From Zymobacter palmae (GTDB taxonomy: Bacteria; Pseudomonadota; Gammaproteobacteria; Pseudomonadales; Halomonadaceae), in the NCBI RefSeq assembly GCF_003610015.1, contig NZ_AP018933.1, positions 2,018,035 through 2,082,034 of the forward strand: a DNA stretch of 64,000 nucleotides. The letters are read 5' to 3'. The notes beneath the pieces were generated by a model that saw only the letters and a list, made by a program, of their open reading frames with translations, searched no databases and had not been told where the DNA came from. Within the stretch, counting starts at the first letter, position 1; the number at the start of each line of letters is the position of its first letter. The translations under genes were made by a program, and so were the position numbers. Shown one piece after another: positions 37,789 to 47,856 of this stretch.

Positions 37789-40700
37789 TCACTGTTTCTG
37801 TTGCGGTGCATCGTCCGAATGTAGGTCTTCTTCGAACTGCTCATGCGTGGACTTGCGGTTACCCCACAGTCGGTGCTGAGCAGAGGCAATCATGTAGTAG
37901 AACGCCGGTACGAAGACACTAGCCAACAGCATGACGCACAGCATACCGCCCACCACGGTGGTCCCGATATGGTGACTGTTGGTGTCACCAGCACCCGAGG
38001 CCAGCATCAGCGGCAGCGTACCGAAGATGAACGCCAGCGAAGTCATGATGATTGGGCGGAAACGCAGGTGAGCAGCTTCGAGGGCGGCTTCACGAATGCT
38101 AAGGCCGCGCTCCTTGCGCACCAACTCCGCGAACTCGACGATCATGATCGCGTTCTTCGCGGCAAGCCCCACGACCACCAAGAAGCCAATCTGAACGTAC
38201 ACGCTGACCTCAAGGCCACGCATCCATACAGCCAGTACAGCACCTAGGAAAGCAAACGGCACAGAGGTCATGACCGCCAGCGGCATCGCCCAGCTTTCAT
38301 ACTGTGCAGCCAAGATCAGGAATACCATCACCAGCCCGAAGACGATGGCCAGTGCGGCAGCACTACCCGCATGCGTTTCCTGATAGGACGTATCCGTCCA
38401 TGACATGCCCCAGTCGCGTCCCAGCGTATCACGCACCACGTCGTTCATGGCATTCAGCGCGTCGATGGAGCTATAGCCCGGCGCCGAGCTACCTTGGAAC
38501 AGCGCCCCTGTCGTCACATTGATACGCGTCACGTTGACAGGCGCCGTCGTACGTTCAAGCGACGCCACTTCGGACAGCGGAATCAGCTTGCCACTGCTGC
38601 TGGACACGTAGATACGGTTCAGGTCTTCAGGCGACTGGCGGTATTCGCCATCGTTCTGCACGTAGACGCGATAGTTGCGGTTCTGGTACGTGAAGAAGTT
38701 GACGAAGCTGTTACCCAGCGTGCCTGACAGCGTGTCCTGAATGGTGCTCAGTTCAATGCCATAGGCCGTAGCCTTTTCCTGGTCAATGTGCAGGCGATAG
38801 CTGGGCACGTTAACGTCGAACGACGTGCGTACACCGGCCAGCTCAGGCCGCTTAGCAGCGGCTGCCATCACTTTCAGGGAAGCCTGATACAGCTGTTCAG
38901 AGGACGCCCCGTTGTACGGCTGCAGATAGCCGGAGAAGCCCCCCATCGACGACAATCCGATGATCGGCGGCATGTTCACCGCAAAGACCATACCGCCCTT
39001 CACCTGCTGCCCCGCACCCATGATTTTGCCGAGCAACTGAGTCGACGTTTCTGAACGCTCGCTCCACGGCTTCAGAGTGATGAAGAACGCCCCACGCGCC
39101 GTATTGGTGGACGAGGTCGTCAGATCGTACCCCACTATCTCTGTCACATACTGAATGGAAGGGTCTTTCCGCAGAATTGCGGCAACCTGATCCATATACT
39201 GCTCGGTACGCGCCAGTGACGATGCACTCGGCATTATGACCGGCGCCATAACCATCCCTTGGTCGGTCGTCGGTACCAACGTGCTGGGGTTGCGTTCGTA
39301 GATGAGCACTGCCGCAAGGCTGACCGCTACCAGAATGGCAAGCGAAACAAACCAAGCACGAATGGCGGCACGCACCAAGAACATGTACAGATGTGTGACC
39401 TTGTCGAAGACCTTGTTGAAGATATCCAGCGGCTTATGCAGCACACGGGCAATAGCATTGCCCTTCTCTTCACTGACGTGACGGATCAGCAGAACGCATA
39501 GTGCCGGTGTCAGGGTCAGAGCCACGACCGCGGAAATAGCCACCGAAATGGCGATGGTTACCGCGAACTGCTTGTACATCATCCCCGTCAGCCCACCGAG
39601 GAAGCCTACCGGCACGAAGACGGATGCCATAATGAACGCCGTCGCGACAACAGGGCCGCTTACTTCGCGCATTGCCTCGACAGTCGCTCTGAAGATCGAG
39701 AGCTTCTTGTCTTCCGCCATCAAGCGTTCAACGTTTTCGACCACCAGAATGGCGTCATCCACCACGATCCCGATCGCCAGTATCATCCCAAATAGAGACA
39801 GCAAGTTGATCGAGAAGTCTAGGGCATACATCCCTGCAAACGTCCCGATGACCGCAATTGGCACCACGGACATGGCAATGACCATGACGCGCCAGTTCTG
39901 CAGGAAGATAAAGACGATGATCGCCACCAAGATCAGCGCTTCTACGAAGGTATGGATAACCGATTCGATCGACGCGTTGATAAACAGCGTAGTGTCGTAG
40001 GGGATGGAATAGCTCATGCCTTCCGGAAAGTGCTGGGAAAGCTCGGCCATCCGTGCCTTAACGGCATTAACCGTCGATACCGCATTACTACCCGGCTGCT
40101 GCTGAACCATGATGGGCGCCATACCCCCACCATTCATTTTCGACAGCACAGCATAGGAAGAAGAACCCAACTCAATGCGAGCAACGTCTCCCAAACGCAG
40201 CGTACTACCATCGCTATTGGTGCGCAGGATGATATTACGGAACTGGTCCGCCGTATTGAAACGCCCACCAGCACTGATGGTATAGGTGAACGGTGCGGCT
40301 GTTCCCTGTGGCGTTGCCGCAAGGTTACCCGCCGGAACTGCTTTGTTCTGGTAGGTAATCGCCGTCTTGACCTCGGCAGGCGTCAGGCTGTACTGAGCCA
40401 GCTTGCTCGGGTCAAGCCAGATACGCATAGCGAACTCGCTGTTCCCCAATACGGCGGCATCCCCTACCCCAGAAATCTGCTTGAGAGAATCCGTCAGATT
40501 GATGGCGGCATAGTTCTGCAGATAGGTACGGTCGTATGCCCCTGTCGGAGACGTCAGCGCCACCAGCATCAGCATGCTGCCAGACTTCAGATCGACCTGA
40601 ACCCCTTGCGCCTGCACTTCGCTGGGCAGAGAGGCCAGTGCCTGCTGCACGCGGTTGTTGACGTTGATGGTATCAGTGTTGCCGTCAGACCCTACGGCAA

Positions 40701-40986
40701 AGGACACACTCATCTGCATGACACCCGAGTCGGTACTCGTGGACGTCATGTAGAGCATGTTCTCGACACCGTTGATCTGCTGCGCCAGGGGGGCTGCAAC
40801 GGTTTCCGCCACCGTCTCGGCATTGGCGCCGGGATAGGTAGCGGTGATGCTGACCGACGGCGGTACTACATCTGGATACTGCGCGATCGGCAGTATCCTC
40901 ATCGCCATGGCTCCGATCAGCGTAATGATGACCGAGAGCACCGTGGCGAAGATCGGTCTCTGAATGAAGAACCTGGATATATTCAT
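37789..40986 (-). CDS. RND multidrug efflux pump, inner-membrane subunit (HAE1 family)
   Basis: AcrB/MexB-type proton antiporter of 1065 residues. It begins MNISRFFIQRPIFATVLSV (TM1). The proton-relay Asp pair is in GIVVDDAILVVENVER (TM4), and the partner Lys in GLAAKNAIMIVEFAELV (TM10). Two porter repeats of about 300 residues are present. GANAETVAETVAAPLAQQIN and YPDVVPPSVSITATYPGANA are typical of HAE1. The MFP gene lies 3 nt upstream in the same operon; no outer-membrane channel gene is adjacent, so a TolC-type protein encoded elsewhere is expected. Substrates cannot be predicted from sequence. Confidence 0.95.
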   Translation of the reverse strand: MNISRFFIQRPIFATVLSVIITLIGAMAMRILPIAQYPDVVPPSVSITATYPGANAETVAETVAAPLAQQINGVENMLYMTSTSTDSGVMQMSVSFAVGSDGNTDTINVNNRVQQALASLPSEVQAQGVQVDLKSGSMLMLVALTSPTGAYDRTYLQNYAAINLTDSLKQISGVGDAAVLGNSEFAMRIWLDPSKLAQYSLTPAEVKTAITYQNKAVPAGNLAATPQGTAAPFTYTISAGGRFNTADQFRNIILRTNSDGSTLRLGDVARIELGSSSYAVLSKMNGGGMAPIMVQQQPGSNAVSTVNAVKARMAELSQHFPEGMSYSIPYDTTLFINASIESVIHTFVEALILVAIIVFIFLQNWRVMVIAMSVVPIAVIGTFAGMYALDFSINLLSLFGMILAIGIVVDDAILVVENVERLMAEDKKLSIFRATVEAMREVSGPVVATAFIMASVFVPVGFLGGLTGMMYKQFAVTIAISVAISAVVALTLTPALCVLLIRHVSEEKGNAIARVLHKPLDIFNKVFDKVTHLYMFLVRAAIRAWFVSLAILVAVSLAAVLIYERNPSTLVPTTDQGMVMAPVIMPSASSLARTEQYMDQVAAILRKDPSIQYVTEIVGYDLTTSSTNTARGAFFITLKPWSERSETSTQLLGKIMGAGQQVKGGMVFAVNMPPIIGLSSMGGFSGYLQPYNGASSEQLYQASLKVMAAAAKRPELAGVRTSFDVNVPSYRLHIDQEKATAYGIELSTIQDTLSGTLGNSFVNFFTYQNRNYRVYVQNDGEYRQSPEDLNRIYVSSSSGKLIPLSEVASLERTTAPVNVTRINVTTGALFQGSSAPGYSSIDALNAMNDVVRDTLGRDWGMSWTDTSYQETHAGSAAALAIVFGLVMVFLILAAQYESWAMPLAVMTSVPFAFLGAVLAVWMRGLEVSVYVQIGFLVVVGLAAKNAIMIVEFAELVRKERGLSIREAALEAAHLRFRPIIMTSLAFIFGTLPLMLASGAGDTNSHHIGTTVVGGMLCVMLLASVFVPAFYYMIASAQHRLWGNRKSTHEQFEEDLHSDDAPQQKQ

Positions 40987-40989
40987 GCT

Positions 40990-42213
40990 TTACGCCCCAC
41001 TGTTCTGGCCAGCCTCAGCGCTGGAAGAACTGTCTTGTGCGTTAGCGTCATGATCACCGCTCCACGGCTGCGGATCGACGGTCATGCCTTCACTCAGGCT
41101 GCCTGGATCGCTGAAAACCACACGGTCACCCGATGCCAGCCCTTCGTCGATGATCTGCCAGTTGCCAGCCTGATCGCCCAGTTTGACCAAACGCCCTTGC
41201 AGGTGATTGTTCTGATCCAGCACCAGCACCTGCGGTCCCATCAACCCCTGTTTAACAGCAATTTGAGGAACAGCGAAGGCGTTGAAGCGCACCATATTCT
41301 GCAGATGAACGCGAACGAACTGCCCGGGCAGGAACAGATGCTGCGGGTTGCTAAAGCTAGCGCGCGCTTCGACAGTACTGGTGCCTTGATCAACATTGCT
41401 GCCTAAGAAGTCCAGCTTGCCCACCAGATTAGAGGCGGCATCGCCGGAAATACCTGGGAATTCAAGCACAGCCTGAACATCAGGCACTCCGGCACGACCG
41501 ATCTGCTGGCGAAGCTGGAAGGCATCGCGTTGAGGCAGCTGGAAGCGCACTTCGAGTGGATCAACAGGCGTCACGGTTGTCAGCTCGGTGTTGGCCGTCA
41601 TGACCGTGCCGATGTTGACTTCGTTGAGCCCCGCTTGCCCAGCTGTCGGTGCACGGACCTCGGTGTAGTCGAGGTTGATGCGAGCGCTGTCAAGTGCGGC
41701 CTTGGTCTGCTGAACACTGGCCAGAGAGGTGGCAAGCGTGTTGCGTGCACTGTCGCGCGACTGCTGACTGATCGCCCCTTTCTGGAACAGGGTTTCGTAA
41801 CGCTGATTGTCGCGGCGAGCGTTCTCATACGTTGCCTGAGCGCTGGCTAGGTTAGCCTGCGCCTGCGCCAGCTCTGCTTTATAAGGGGCCTGCTCAATGA
41901 CGTATAACAGCTGTCCGGGACGAACCTGCTCGCCCGGTTTATAGTGCTGCGACTCCAGACGCCCACTGACACGCGCGACGATGCTTACGGCGGCATCGCT
42001 ACGAATCATAGCGGGATAGCGTTTGTCGAGCGGGATGTTGCGTCGACTGACCTGGGCTACTTCAGCCTTGGCAGCCGGTGCTTTCTGAGCGCTTTCCCCA
42101 TTTGCTGAGGCAGCTTTACCTGCAGAAGAGCCTTCGCTACATCCGGTACCCATCAGGACCAGAGTGGCGGCAAGACCCCACATGACAGGCTTGTAACGGC
42201 TAATTTCGATCAT
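40990..42213 (-). CDS. RND efflux membrane-fusion (periplasmic adaptor) protein
   Basis: AcrA/MexA-type adaptor of 407 residues linking the RND pump to an outer-membrane channel. The N-terminus (MWGLAATLVLMGTGCSEG) has a lipoprotein-like signal with Cys25. Then a lipoyl half-motif, a long alpha-helical hairpin (about 105-180, AQAQANLASAQATYENARRD), the second lipoyl half (LDYTEVRAPTAGQAGLNEVN), a beta-barrel and a membrane-proximal domain. The C-terminal 25 residues are Ser/Ala-rich low complexity. First gene of the operon, divergent from the TetR regulator; three bases from the pump gene. Confidence 0.94.
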   Translation of the reverse strand: MIEISRYKPVMWGLAATLVLMGTGCSEGSSAGKAASANGESAQKAPAAKAEVAQVSRRNIPLDKRYPAMIRSDAAVSIVARVSGRLESQHYKPGEQVRPGQLLYVIEQAPYKAELAQAQANLASAQATYENARRDNQRYETLFQKGAISQQSRDSARNTLATSLASVQQTKAALDSARINLDYTEVRAPTAGQAGLNEVNIGTVMTANTELTTVTPVDPLEVRFQLPQRDAFQLRQQIGRAGVPDVQAVLEFPGISGDAASNLVGKLDFLGSNVDQGTSTVEARASFSNPQHLFLPGQFVRVHLQNMVRFNAFAVPQIAVKQGLMGPQVLVLDQNNHLQGRLVKLGDQAGNWQIIDEGLASGDRVVFSDPGSLSEGMTVDPQPWSGDHDANAQDSSSSAEAGQNSGA

Positions 42214-42307
42214 GTTGATGGTAATCCTGAACTGGCCTTATCAACGCCTGTCGTGTCGACGGCAGGGCAGATGGCACGCGTGGTGAAGGATGCACCCGAG
42301 TTTAGAT

Positions 42308-42333
42308 GCAAACATGTATGTATGTAAACGTTG
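42308..42333. promoter_or_regulatory. AcrR-type operator in the divergent efflux/regulator gap
   Basis: CAAACATGTATGTATGTAAACG contains overlapping TACATACAT-type half-sites (complement strand), resembling AcrR/TtgR operators (TACATACA-rich palindromes). It lies between the adaptor gene (start 42213) and acrR-like gene (start 42411), the expected place for repression of both. Confidence 0.55.
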
Positions 42334-42410
42334 ATAATCACGTTATGATGTGAGCAAGAAGGCGATTTGCCATTTCATTTCTTCTATATCGACAGACGAC
42401 GCTAACGCTC

Positions 42411-43049
42411 ATGGCTAGACGTACCAAGGCTGAATGCGAAGCCACCCGTAACGCCCTGCTGGACGCAGCAGAGGCTGTATTTCTCGAACAGGGCGTATCT
42501 CGCACCTCTCTTGAACAGATTGCGCGCCATGCAGGCATGACGCGCGGCGCACTCTATTGGCACTTCAAAGACAAGGACGCGCTGTTTGACGCCGTGCATC
42601 AGCGCGCCCAAGTAACCTCAGAAGAGCTGCTTGAACAGCTCTCCAGTGTCAGCGACCACAGCAATCCGCTAGAAGCGCTACGCGAAAATTTTCGTCAGGT
42701 CTTCAAGGTGCTGTCGCAACCTCGCGTGCAACGCGTGCACACCATTTTGCTGTTCCGTCGCGAGTTCTATGACCAGATCACGACGGGAGGCAACACGCGC
42801 GATATCACACTGGAATGCCTCAGCCGACTGACGCAGACACTGGAACGCATGCAGAAGGCCGGCTATGTATTGACCTGCCCGCCCGACATTGCCGCGCGCG
42901 CCATCCACTCGGCCACGTCTGGACTGATCCATGAGTGGCTGCGTGCACCCGATAGCTTCAACCTATGCGACGAGGGCGGACGCGTGATGGATTGGATACT
43001 AGACAGCCTACTGCCAGCGTCTCGCCTACCACCCTCATCTTCAGCGTGA
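42411..43049 (+). CDS. TetR/AcrR-family repressor of the efflux operon
   Basis: 212-residue regulator of the AcrR/TtgR type. The N-terminal helix-turn-helix runs ARRTKAECEATRNALLDAAE and TSLEQIARHAGMTRGALYWH FKDKDALF (split here for length); GMTRGALYWHF is the family recognition-helix region. The C-terminal half is the ligand-binding bundle. Divergent from the MFP-RND operon with an AcrR-like operator between, so it most likely represses that pump until a substrate binds. Its last 9 nt overlap the 3' end of the convergent fliA-like gene. Confidence 0.92.
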   Translation: MARRTKAECEATRNALLDAAEAVFLEQGVSRTSLEQIARHAGMTRGALYWHFKDKDALFDAVHQRAQVTSEELLEQLSSVSDHSNPLEALRENFRQVFKVLSQPRVQRVHTILLFRREFYDQITTGGNTRDITLECLSRLTQTLERMQKAGYVLTCPPDIAARAIHSATSGLIHEWLRAPDSFNLCDEGGRVMDWILDSLLPASRLPPSSSA

Positions 43050-43850
43050 GGCATCCCAATACGCCATGTGGTCCCGGATATCGGCGGCCATATGGCCCTC
43101 CTCAAGCAGGCGACGACGCAGGAACCGCTCTGTACGTCGCCTCAACTGGCAGATGCGAGATTCACTGACGCCCAGACGTTCGCCTAATTGACGCAACGTC
43201 ATCTGTTGAAAATAGTACCCTTCCAATACTATCCGCAATCTTTCCGGCAGTTCGTCGATCGCATGCCCTAGTGCTGCCCGTACATTCTCTCGCTGATACA
43301 ATCGCTCGGGTGAGTCACTCAGGCAGCGACTATCGCAGTGATATGCTGCGCCTTCCTCTTCGATACCCTCCCCCTCATAAGACAGCAGCTGGCCATTCTG
43401 TACATCGTCACGCAGCTGGTGGTAAGTCACCGATGGCATTCTTAACGATGAAGCCACTTCCACGCCCTTTGCTGCCCGCCCCAGCCGCTGCTCAAGACGC
43501 TGCTGCTCGCGTTCGATCTGACGCATGTCGTGACGCACGCTACGTGGCAGCCAGTCCCGTTCGCGCAGAGCATCCAGCATACTGCCGCGGATGCGCTGTG
43601 CCGCATAGGTATCAAACGAAGCCCCCTGCAGAGGATCATAGCGCTGACGGGCATCCAGCAAACCAACGGCACCGGCTTGAATCAGGTCGTCGATCTCGAT
43701 TGTGGCTGGAAGATGTAGGCGAGCCTGCAGGGCATAGGCAATGCAGCGCACTAGGGTCATCTTCTGCCGCCAGTAAGTGCGCGTCGAGGCATTGGTAGCT
43801 GCGGCACTAGAGTGCGGATGGCGGGGTAGCATGCAGGAGGTGGATGACAT
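43041..43850 (-). CDS. fliA: FliA-type sigma factor (sigma-28 family)
   Basis: Sigma-70 family protein of 269 residues with the short sigma-28 architecture: region 2 with IDDLIQAGAVGLLDARQRYD and FDTYAAQRIRGSMLDALRE, region 3 with the DWLPRSVRHDMRQIE helix, and region 4 with QMTLRQLGERLGVSESRICQ LRRRTERF (split). It would direct late flagellar and chemotaxis genes. Longer than the usual 240 residues, with an extra Glu/Cys-containing segment near 165-190. GAGGG lies 8 nt before ATG. No flagellar gene is nearby, and no FlgM anti-sigma is visible here. A different sigma-28-like role cannot be excluded. Confidence 0.85.
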   Translation of the reverse strand: MSSTSCMLPRHPHSSAAATNASTRTYWRQKMTLVRCIAYALQARLHLPATIEIDDLIQAGAVGLLDARQRYDPLQGASFDTYAAQRIRGSMLDALRERDWLPRSVRHDMRQIEREQQRLEQRLGRAAKGVEVASSLRMPSVTYHQLRDDVQNGQLLSYEGEGIEEEGAAYHCDSRCLSDSPERLYQRENVRAALGHAIDELPERLRIVLEGYYFQQMTLRQLGERLGVSESRICQLRRRTERFLRRRLLEEGHMAADIRDHMAYWDASR

Positions 43851-44321
43851 AAAACGACCCTCTAAACTCGATATGGGTCATCATTTTCATAAAGAAACAC
43901 CCTGCCAAAGCCATGCCACGTCCTGCCAACAGCCCCTTCATGGCGCAACGCGCCCTATAAAGTACCGCACCGGTGTCGGGCTTATGCTGTGCCGAACGAT
44001 ATTTGCGCCATGACGCGGCGGTAGCACACCTTCGGAACGGGTCTCCCCCTCATTCTTTTATCAATCTTAAACAGGCTTTTATTTCCTAAAGAAACACGCC
44101 CATAACCTTCAGTTAGTCGAGACAACGCCGTCTATGTCACTGAAGATAAATGTGCTCGCAGCGCCTTGCAGAAAATCCTCTTGCGCCACTAGGCATTTTC
44201 AGGCCCGTTCATTGCACGTACAATGCGCGATGGAAAACGCCGCCCGCCCGTCGGTAAACGTGCGTTCCTGCGATATCTACAACACTTTTCCTACACGCTG
44301 CTTTTCAGGAAGGCCGGTCAC
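43851..44321. other. 471-nt interval between fliA and proS
   Basis: Holds the divergent promoters of fliA and proS, the leaders of both, and no convincing gene. It is AT-rich around 44050-44100 (TTTTATCAATCTTAAACAGG), the likely proS promoter side. A T-box or other riboswitch is not evident. Confidence 0.45.
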
Positions 44322-46028
44322 ATGCGCGCCAGTCAATTACACCTCGCGACATTGAAAGAAACTCCCGCTGACGCAGAAGTCGTCAGCCATCAGCTCATGC
44401 TGCGTGCGGGCATGATCCGCAAGCTGGCTTCGGGGCTTTATACCTGGCTGCCACTGGGTCTGCGCACCCTGCGTAAAGTAGAACGCATCGTTCGCGAAGA
44501 AATGGATCGCGCGGGCGCTCAAGAACTGCTGATGCCGTGCATTCAGCCGGGCGAGCTGTGGCAGGAATCCGGTCGCTGGGAACAGTACGGCCCTGAACTG
44601 CTGCGCGTAAAAGACCGCCATCACCGCGATTTCTGTGTCGGCCCGACGCATGAAGAAGTTATCACTGATTTGGTGCGTCGCGAGCTGAATTCTTACAAGC
44701 AGCTGCCGATTACCTTCTATCAGGTACAAACCAAATTCCGTGATGAAATTCGCCCGCGCTTCGGTGTTATGCGTGGCCGCGAGTTCATTATGAAGGACGC
44801 GTATTCTTTCCACCTCGATCAGGCCTCGCTTGAAGCGACCTATCAGGTGATGTTTGACGCGTACAGCCGTATTTTCAACCGTCTGGGCCTGAACTTCCGC
44901 CCAGTCATCGCCGATACCGGCTCCATCGGCGGCGAAGCGTCACACGAATTCCACGTACTGGCGCAGTCCGGCGAAGACGCTATCGTGTTTTCTACCGAGT
45001 CCGACTATGCCGCCAACATGGAAAAAGCCGAAGCGCTGGCACCGACCACAGAACGCGCAGCAGCGACTCAGGATTTGACGCAAGTCGATACCCCAGACAG
45101 CCGCACGATCGACGAACTGGTCAGCCATCACGGCGTACCGATCACATCAACGGTCAAAACGCTGATCGTTCAAGGGACAGAAGGCGGTCTAGTCGCCCTG
45201 CTGGTGCGCGGCGATCATGAACTCAATGAGATCAAAGCCGCTCATCTGCCGGAAGTGGCTGACCCGCTAGTGATGGCAAGCGATGAAGAAGTGCGCGATG
45301 CCATCGGTGCCGGTTTCGGTTCCCTCGGCCCGATCGGACTCGACATGCCCATCATCGCTGACCACTCTGTTGCCGTTATGAGCGACTTCGCGGCCGGTGC
45401 CAACGTCGATGGTCAGCACTTCTTCGGTATTAACTGGGAACGCGATCTGCCGCTGCCTAAAGTCGCCGATATCCGCAACGTAGTCGAAGGCGATCCGTCT
45501 CCTGATGGCAAGGGCTCGCTGTCCATCGCACGCGGCATTGAAGTAGGCCACATCTTCCAGCTGGGCGATAAATACAGCAAAGCGCTGAACGCAACCGTGC
45601 TCAATGATCAGGGCCAAGCCTCCGTTATGACCATGGGCTGCTATGGCATCGGTATTTCGCGCGTGGTGGCAGCCGCTATTGAGCAGAACAACGATGCCTC
45701 CGGCATCATCTGGCCAGAAGCGATCGCACCGTTCACCGTGGCGATTGTGCCGATGAACGCACACCGTTCAGAACGCGTGCGCGACGCCTCAGAAGCGCTT
45801 TATCAGCAGCTGACCGCTGCCGGTTTTGACGTGCTGCTGGACGACCGCGACCTGCGCCCAGGCAACAAATTCGCCGATCTGGAACTGATGGGCATTCCGC
45901 ACCGCATCGTGGTAGGTGACCGCGGTCTGGATCAAGGTGCGCTGGAATATAAGGGCCGTCGTGACGAAGCGCCGACGATGGTGCCGGAACAGGATATCGC
46001 GAACTTCCTGAACGAACGCGCCAGCTAA
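44322..46028 (+). CDS. proS: Prolyl-tRNA synthetase, bacterial type with editing domain
   Basis: Class IIa aminoacyl-tRNA synthetase of 568 residues. Motif 1 region around [20 protein letters not shown]; motif 2 [20 protein letters not shown] followed by DAYSFH; motif 3 around [18 protein letters not shown]. The INS (YbaK-like) editing domain that clears Ala-tRNA-Pro is present between motifs 2 and 3 (roughly 225-400). The anticodon-binding domain follows. The frame begins at 44223, but ATG 44322 ([15 protein letters not shown]) is the standard start, with AGGAAGG upstream. A strong hairpin follows. Confidence 0.97.
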   Translation: MRASQLHLATLKETPADAEVVSHQLMLRAGMIRKLASGLYTWLPLGLRTLRKVERIVREEMDRAGAQELLMPCIQPGELWQESGRWEQYGPELLRVKDRHHRDFCVGPTHEEVITDLVRRELNSYKQLPITFYQVQTKFRDEIRPRFGVMRGREFIMKDAYSFHLDQASLEATYQVMFDAYSRIFNRLGLNFRPVIADTGSIGGEASHEFHVLAQSGEDAIVFSTESDYAANMEKAEALAPTTERAAATQDLTQVDTPDSRTIDELVSHHGVPITSTVKTLIVQGTEGGLVALLVRGDHELNEIKAAHLPEVADPLVMASDEEVRDAIGAGFGSLGPIGLDMPIIADHSVAVMSDFAAGANVDGQHFFGINWERDLPLPKVADIRNVVEGDPSPDGKGSLSIARGIEVGHIFQLGDKYSKALNATVLNDQGQASVMTMGCYGIGISRVVAAAIEQNNDASGIIWPEAIAPFTVAIVPMNAHRSERVRDASEALYQQLTAAGFDVLLDDRDLRPGNKFADLELMGIPHRIVVGDRGLDQGALEYKGRRDEAPTMVPEQDIANFLNERAS

Positions 46029-46051
46029 GCCGCGTTCTGCACCGTGTCCGC

Positions 46052-46083
46052 AAGGCCCACCGGCGTTCTGCCGCGTGGGCCTT
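46052..46083 (+). terminator. Terminator-like hairpin after proS
   Basis: AAGGCCCACCGGC pairs with GCCG-C-GTGGGCCTT around a GTTCT loop, giving a 13-bp stem with one bulged C. Only a weak T stretch (TTGTCATGT) follows. Confidence 0.6.
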
Positions 46084-46217
46084 GTCATGTCCGCTGTACG
46101 GTCGTGCGTATCATCGCGGATGCCTGTCGCTACAGCGGTGTTTTCCCTATCATCATGCTTTTGTCATCATGAAGCGCGCTGAGGTTCAGCGGCTTCACGC
46201 TCGAAACGGAGGCCCCA

Positions 46218-47693
46218 TTGCCTGATGTCCCTGTGAATGCGGCCCAGCGCTGGCTGCGCAACCTTCGTTTTTACACTCGTCCACGGATGCTACTGATACT
46301 GATTCTGAGCGCCGTGGCCGGTCAGCAGTACCCGCTACTGTTCACCACGCTGCAGGCATGGTTTCACGATGCTAGCGTCGATGTTGCCACCGTGACTCAG
46401 CTGACCTGGATCGGGGCCCTGTTCTCGCTCAAGTTTCTGTGGGCGCCGCTGCTGGACAATGTCCGGCTACCACTGCTGCACCGTCTGCTCGGCAAGCGGC
46501 GCAGCTGGCTACTGCTATGCGAAGTCGGCATCATCATCGGCCTGGCCGGAATGGCCTTCCACGACCCTAACAGCTCGCGCCTACTGCTTATCCTCTATGC
46601 GTTGGTCACGGCCTTTTCCGCTGCCACGCACGATATCGCTCTGGACGCCTACCGCATCGAACTGTCTTCGGCCCCCGATGAACAGACCGCCCTCGCCTCG
46701 ACCTACATCATCGGCTACCGGCTGGGGATGCTAGTGGGCGGCGCAGGTGCACTCATCATAGGGGCTCAATTCGGCTGGTCAGCAGCGTATTTTGTCATGG
46801 CGCTGATCACAGCCGTCGGCCTGTTGGCGGTACTGCTGAGCAAGCCGCCCCATGAAACCATTACCACTGATGAGCTGCTGCCTAAACAGGTCGAGCGCTT
46901 GAAAGACAAGCCGTCTTTCTATCGCGCCCTAGCATTTCTCTATAGTGCGCTGATACAACCCTTGGTGGAGTTCTTCTGCCGTTACAAGGGATTAGGGGTG
47001 CTGTTGCTGGCAATGATCTGCGTCTATCGACTCAGTGACCAGACCATGGGCAGCCTAGCAATGCCGCTCTATCAGAACGCGGGCTTCAGTGCCGCGCAGA
47101 TCGGCAGCGTCAGCAAAGTATTTGGTGTACTGATGACACTGCTGGGCGGCATCGTTGGCAGCCTGCTAACATCGCGCTATGGCGTGTTCCGCCTATTGGT
47201 CGTAGGCACGCTACTCGCCAGCGTGACCAACCTGATGTACATATTGGTCGCTCTGAGCGGAACGGAAGCCACCATGCACTACATCGCACCGGGTGGTGCA
47301 CTGGGAAGTCTGGCGGCCGGTGTCATTGCGATGCTGATTCCGCTGGCCGACCTGTTGCATGCCTTAGGTGTGACGCCACTTATGCTGCTGGCGACCACCA
47401 TTGCGGCAGACAACCTTGCCAGCGGAATCGCGGGCACGGTGCTGGTCGGCTTCTTTGCCTCGCTGACATCGCGCCACTACACGGCAACGCAAGCCGCGCT
47501 GTTCAGCTCGCTGATGACTCTGCCCGGCAAACTGCTGGGAGGCTTCATCGGTCTGTATGTCGATCTCTACGGCTATCCGATCTCATTCTTCATGTCGACA
47601 CTGATTGGCCTGCCAGCACTACTACTGGCTATTGCGGTCTACATTGTGGCGCGCCCTATCCAACAGCGCTCTCAGCAGGAAGATGACGATTAG
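46218..47693 (+). CDS. ampG: AmpG-type muropeptide permease (MFS)
   Basis: Major facilitator protein of 491 residues with about 12-14 membrane segments, AmpG family, importing GlcNAc-anhydromuramyl peptides for wall recycling. Typical blocks: WIGALFSLKFLWAPLLDN, AATHDIALDAYRIE, and the C-terminal ATTIAADNLASGIAGTVLV and AALFSSLMTLPGKLLGGFIG. Starts with TTG (46218), GGAGG five bases upstream; no ATG is in a sensible position. Follows proS after 190 nt, same strand, and precedes an unknown membrane protein. In many proteobacteria ampG influences AmpC beta-lactamase induction. Confidence 0.9.
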   Translation: MPDVPVNAAQRWLRNLRFYTRPRMLLILILSAVAGQQYPLLFTTLQAWFHDASVDVATVTQLTWIGALFSLKFLWAPLLDNVRLPLLHRLLGKRRSWLLLCEVGIIIGLAGMAFHDPNSSRLLLILYALVTAFSAATHDIALDAYRIELSSAPDEQTALASTYIIGYRLGMLVGGAGALIIGAQFGWSAAYFVMALITAVGLLAVLLSKPPHETITTDELLPKQVERLKDKPSFYRALAFLYSALIQPLVEFFCRYKGLGVLLLAMICVYRLSDQTMGSLAMPLYQNAGFSAAQIGSVSKVFGVLMTLLGGIVGSLLTSRYGVFRLLVVGTLLASVTNLMYILVALSGTEATMHYIAPGGALGSLAAGVIAMLIPLADLLHALGVTPLMLLATTIAADNLASGIAGTVLVGFFASLTSRHYTATQAALFSSLMTLPGKLLGGFIGLYVDLYGYPISFFMSTLIGLPALLLAIAVYIVARPIQQRSQQEDDD

Positions 47694-47856
47694 CAACACA
47701 TCACTGCCGTGAATCGTTCCATGCCGTCATCCGCCACTAGCGTTGGGGGCATGGAACGCTATTCTATTCATCTATCGGTGCATCATCAGTACGGACAGCA
47801 GGCATTGCGCCCAGCCATCCACCTTTTTTTGAACCGCAACCCTTGCCAGGAGATCA

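Noticed and set aside
39952-41406. 484-aa plus-strand open frame opposite the RND and adaptor genes
   Set aside because: Crosses two genes with clear families on the other strand.
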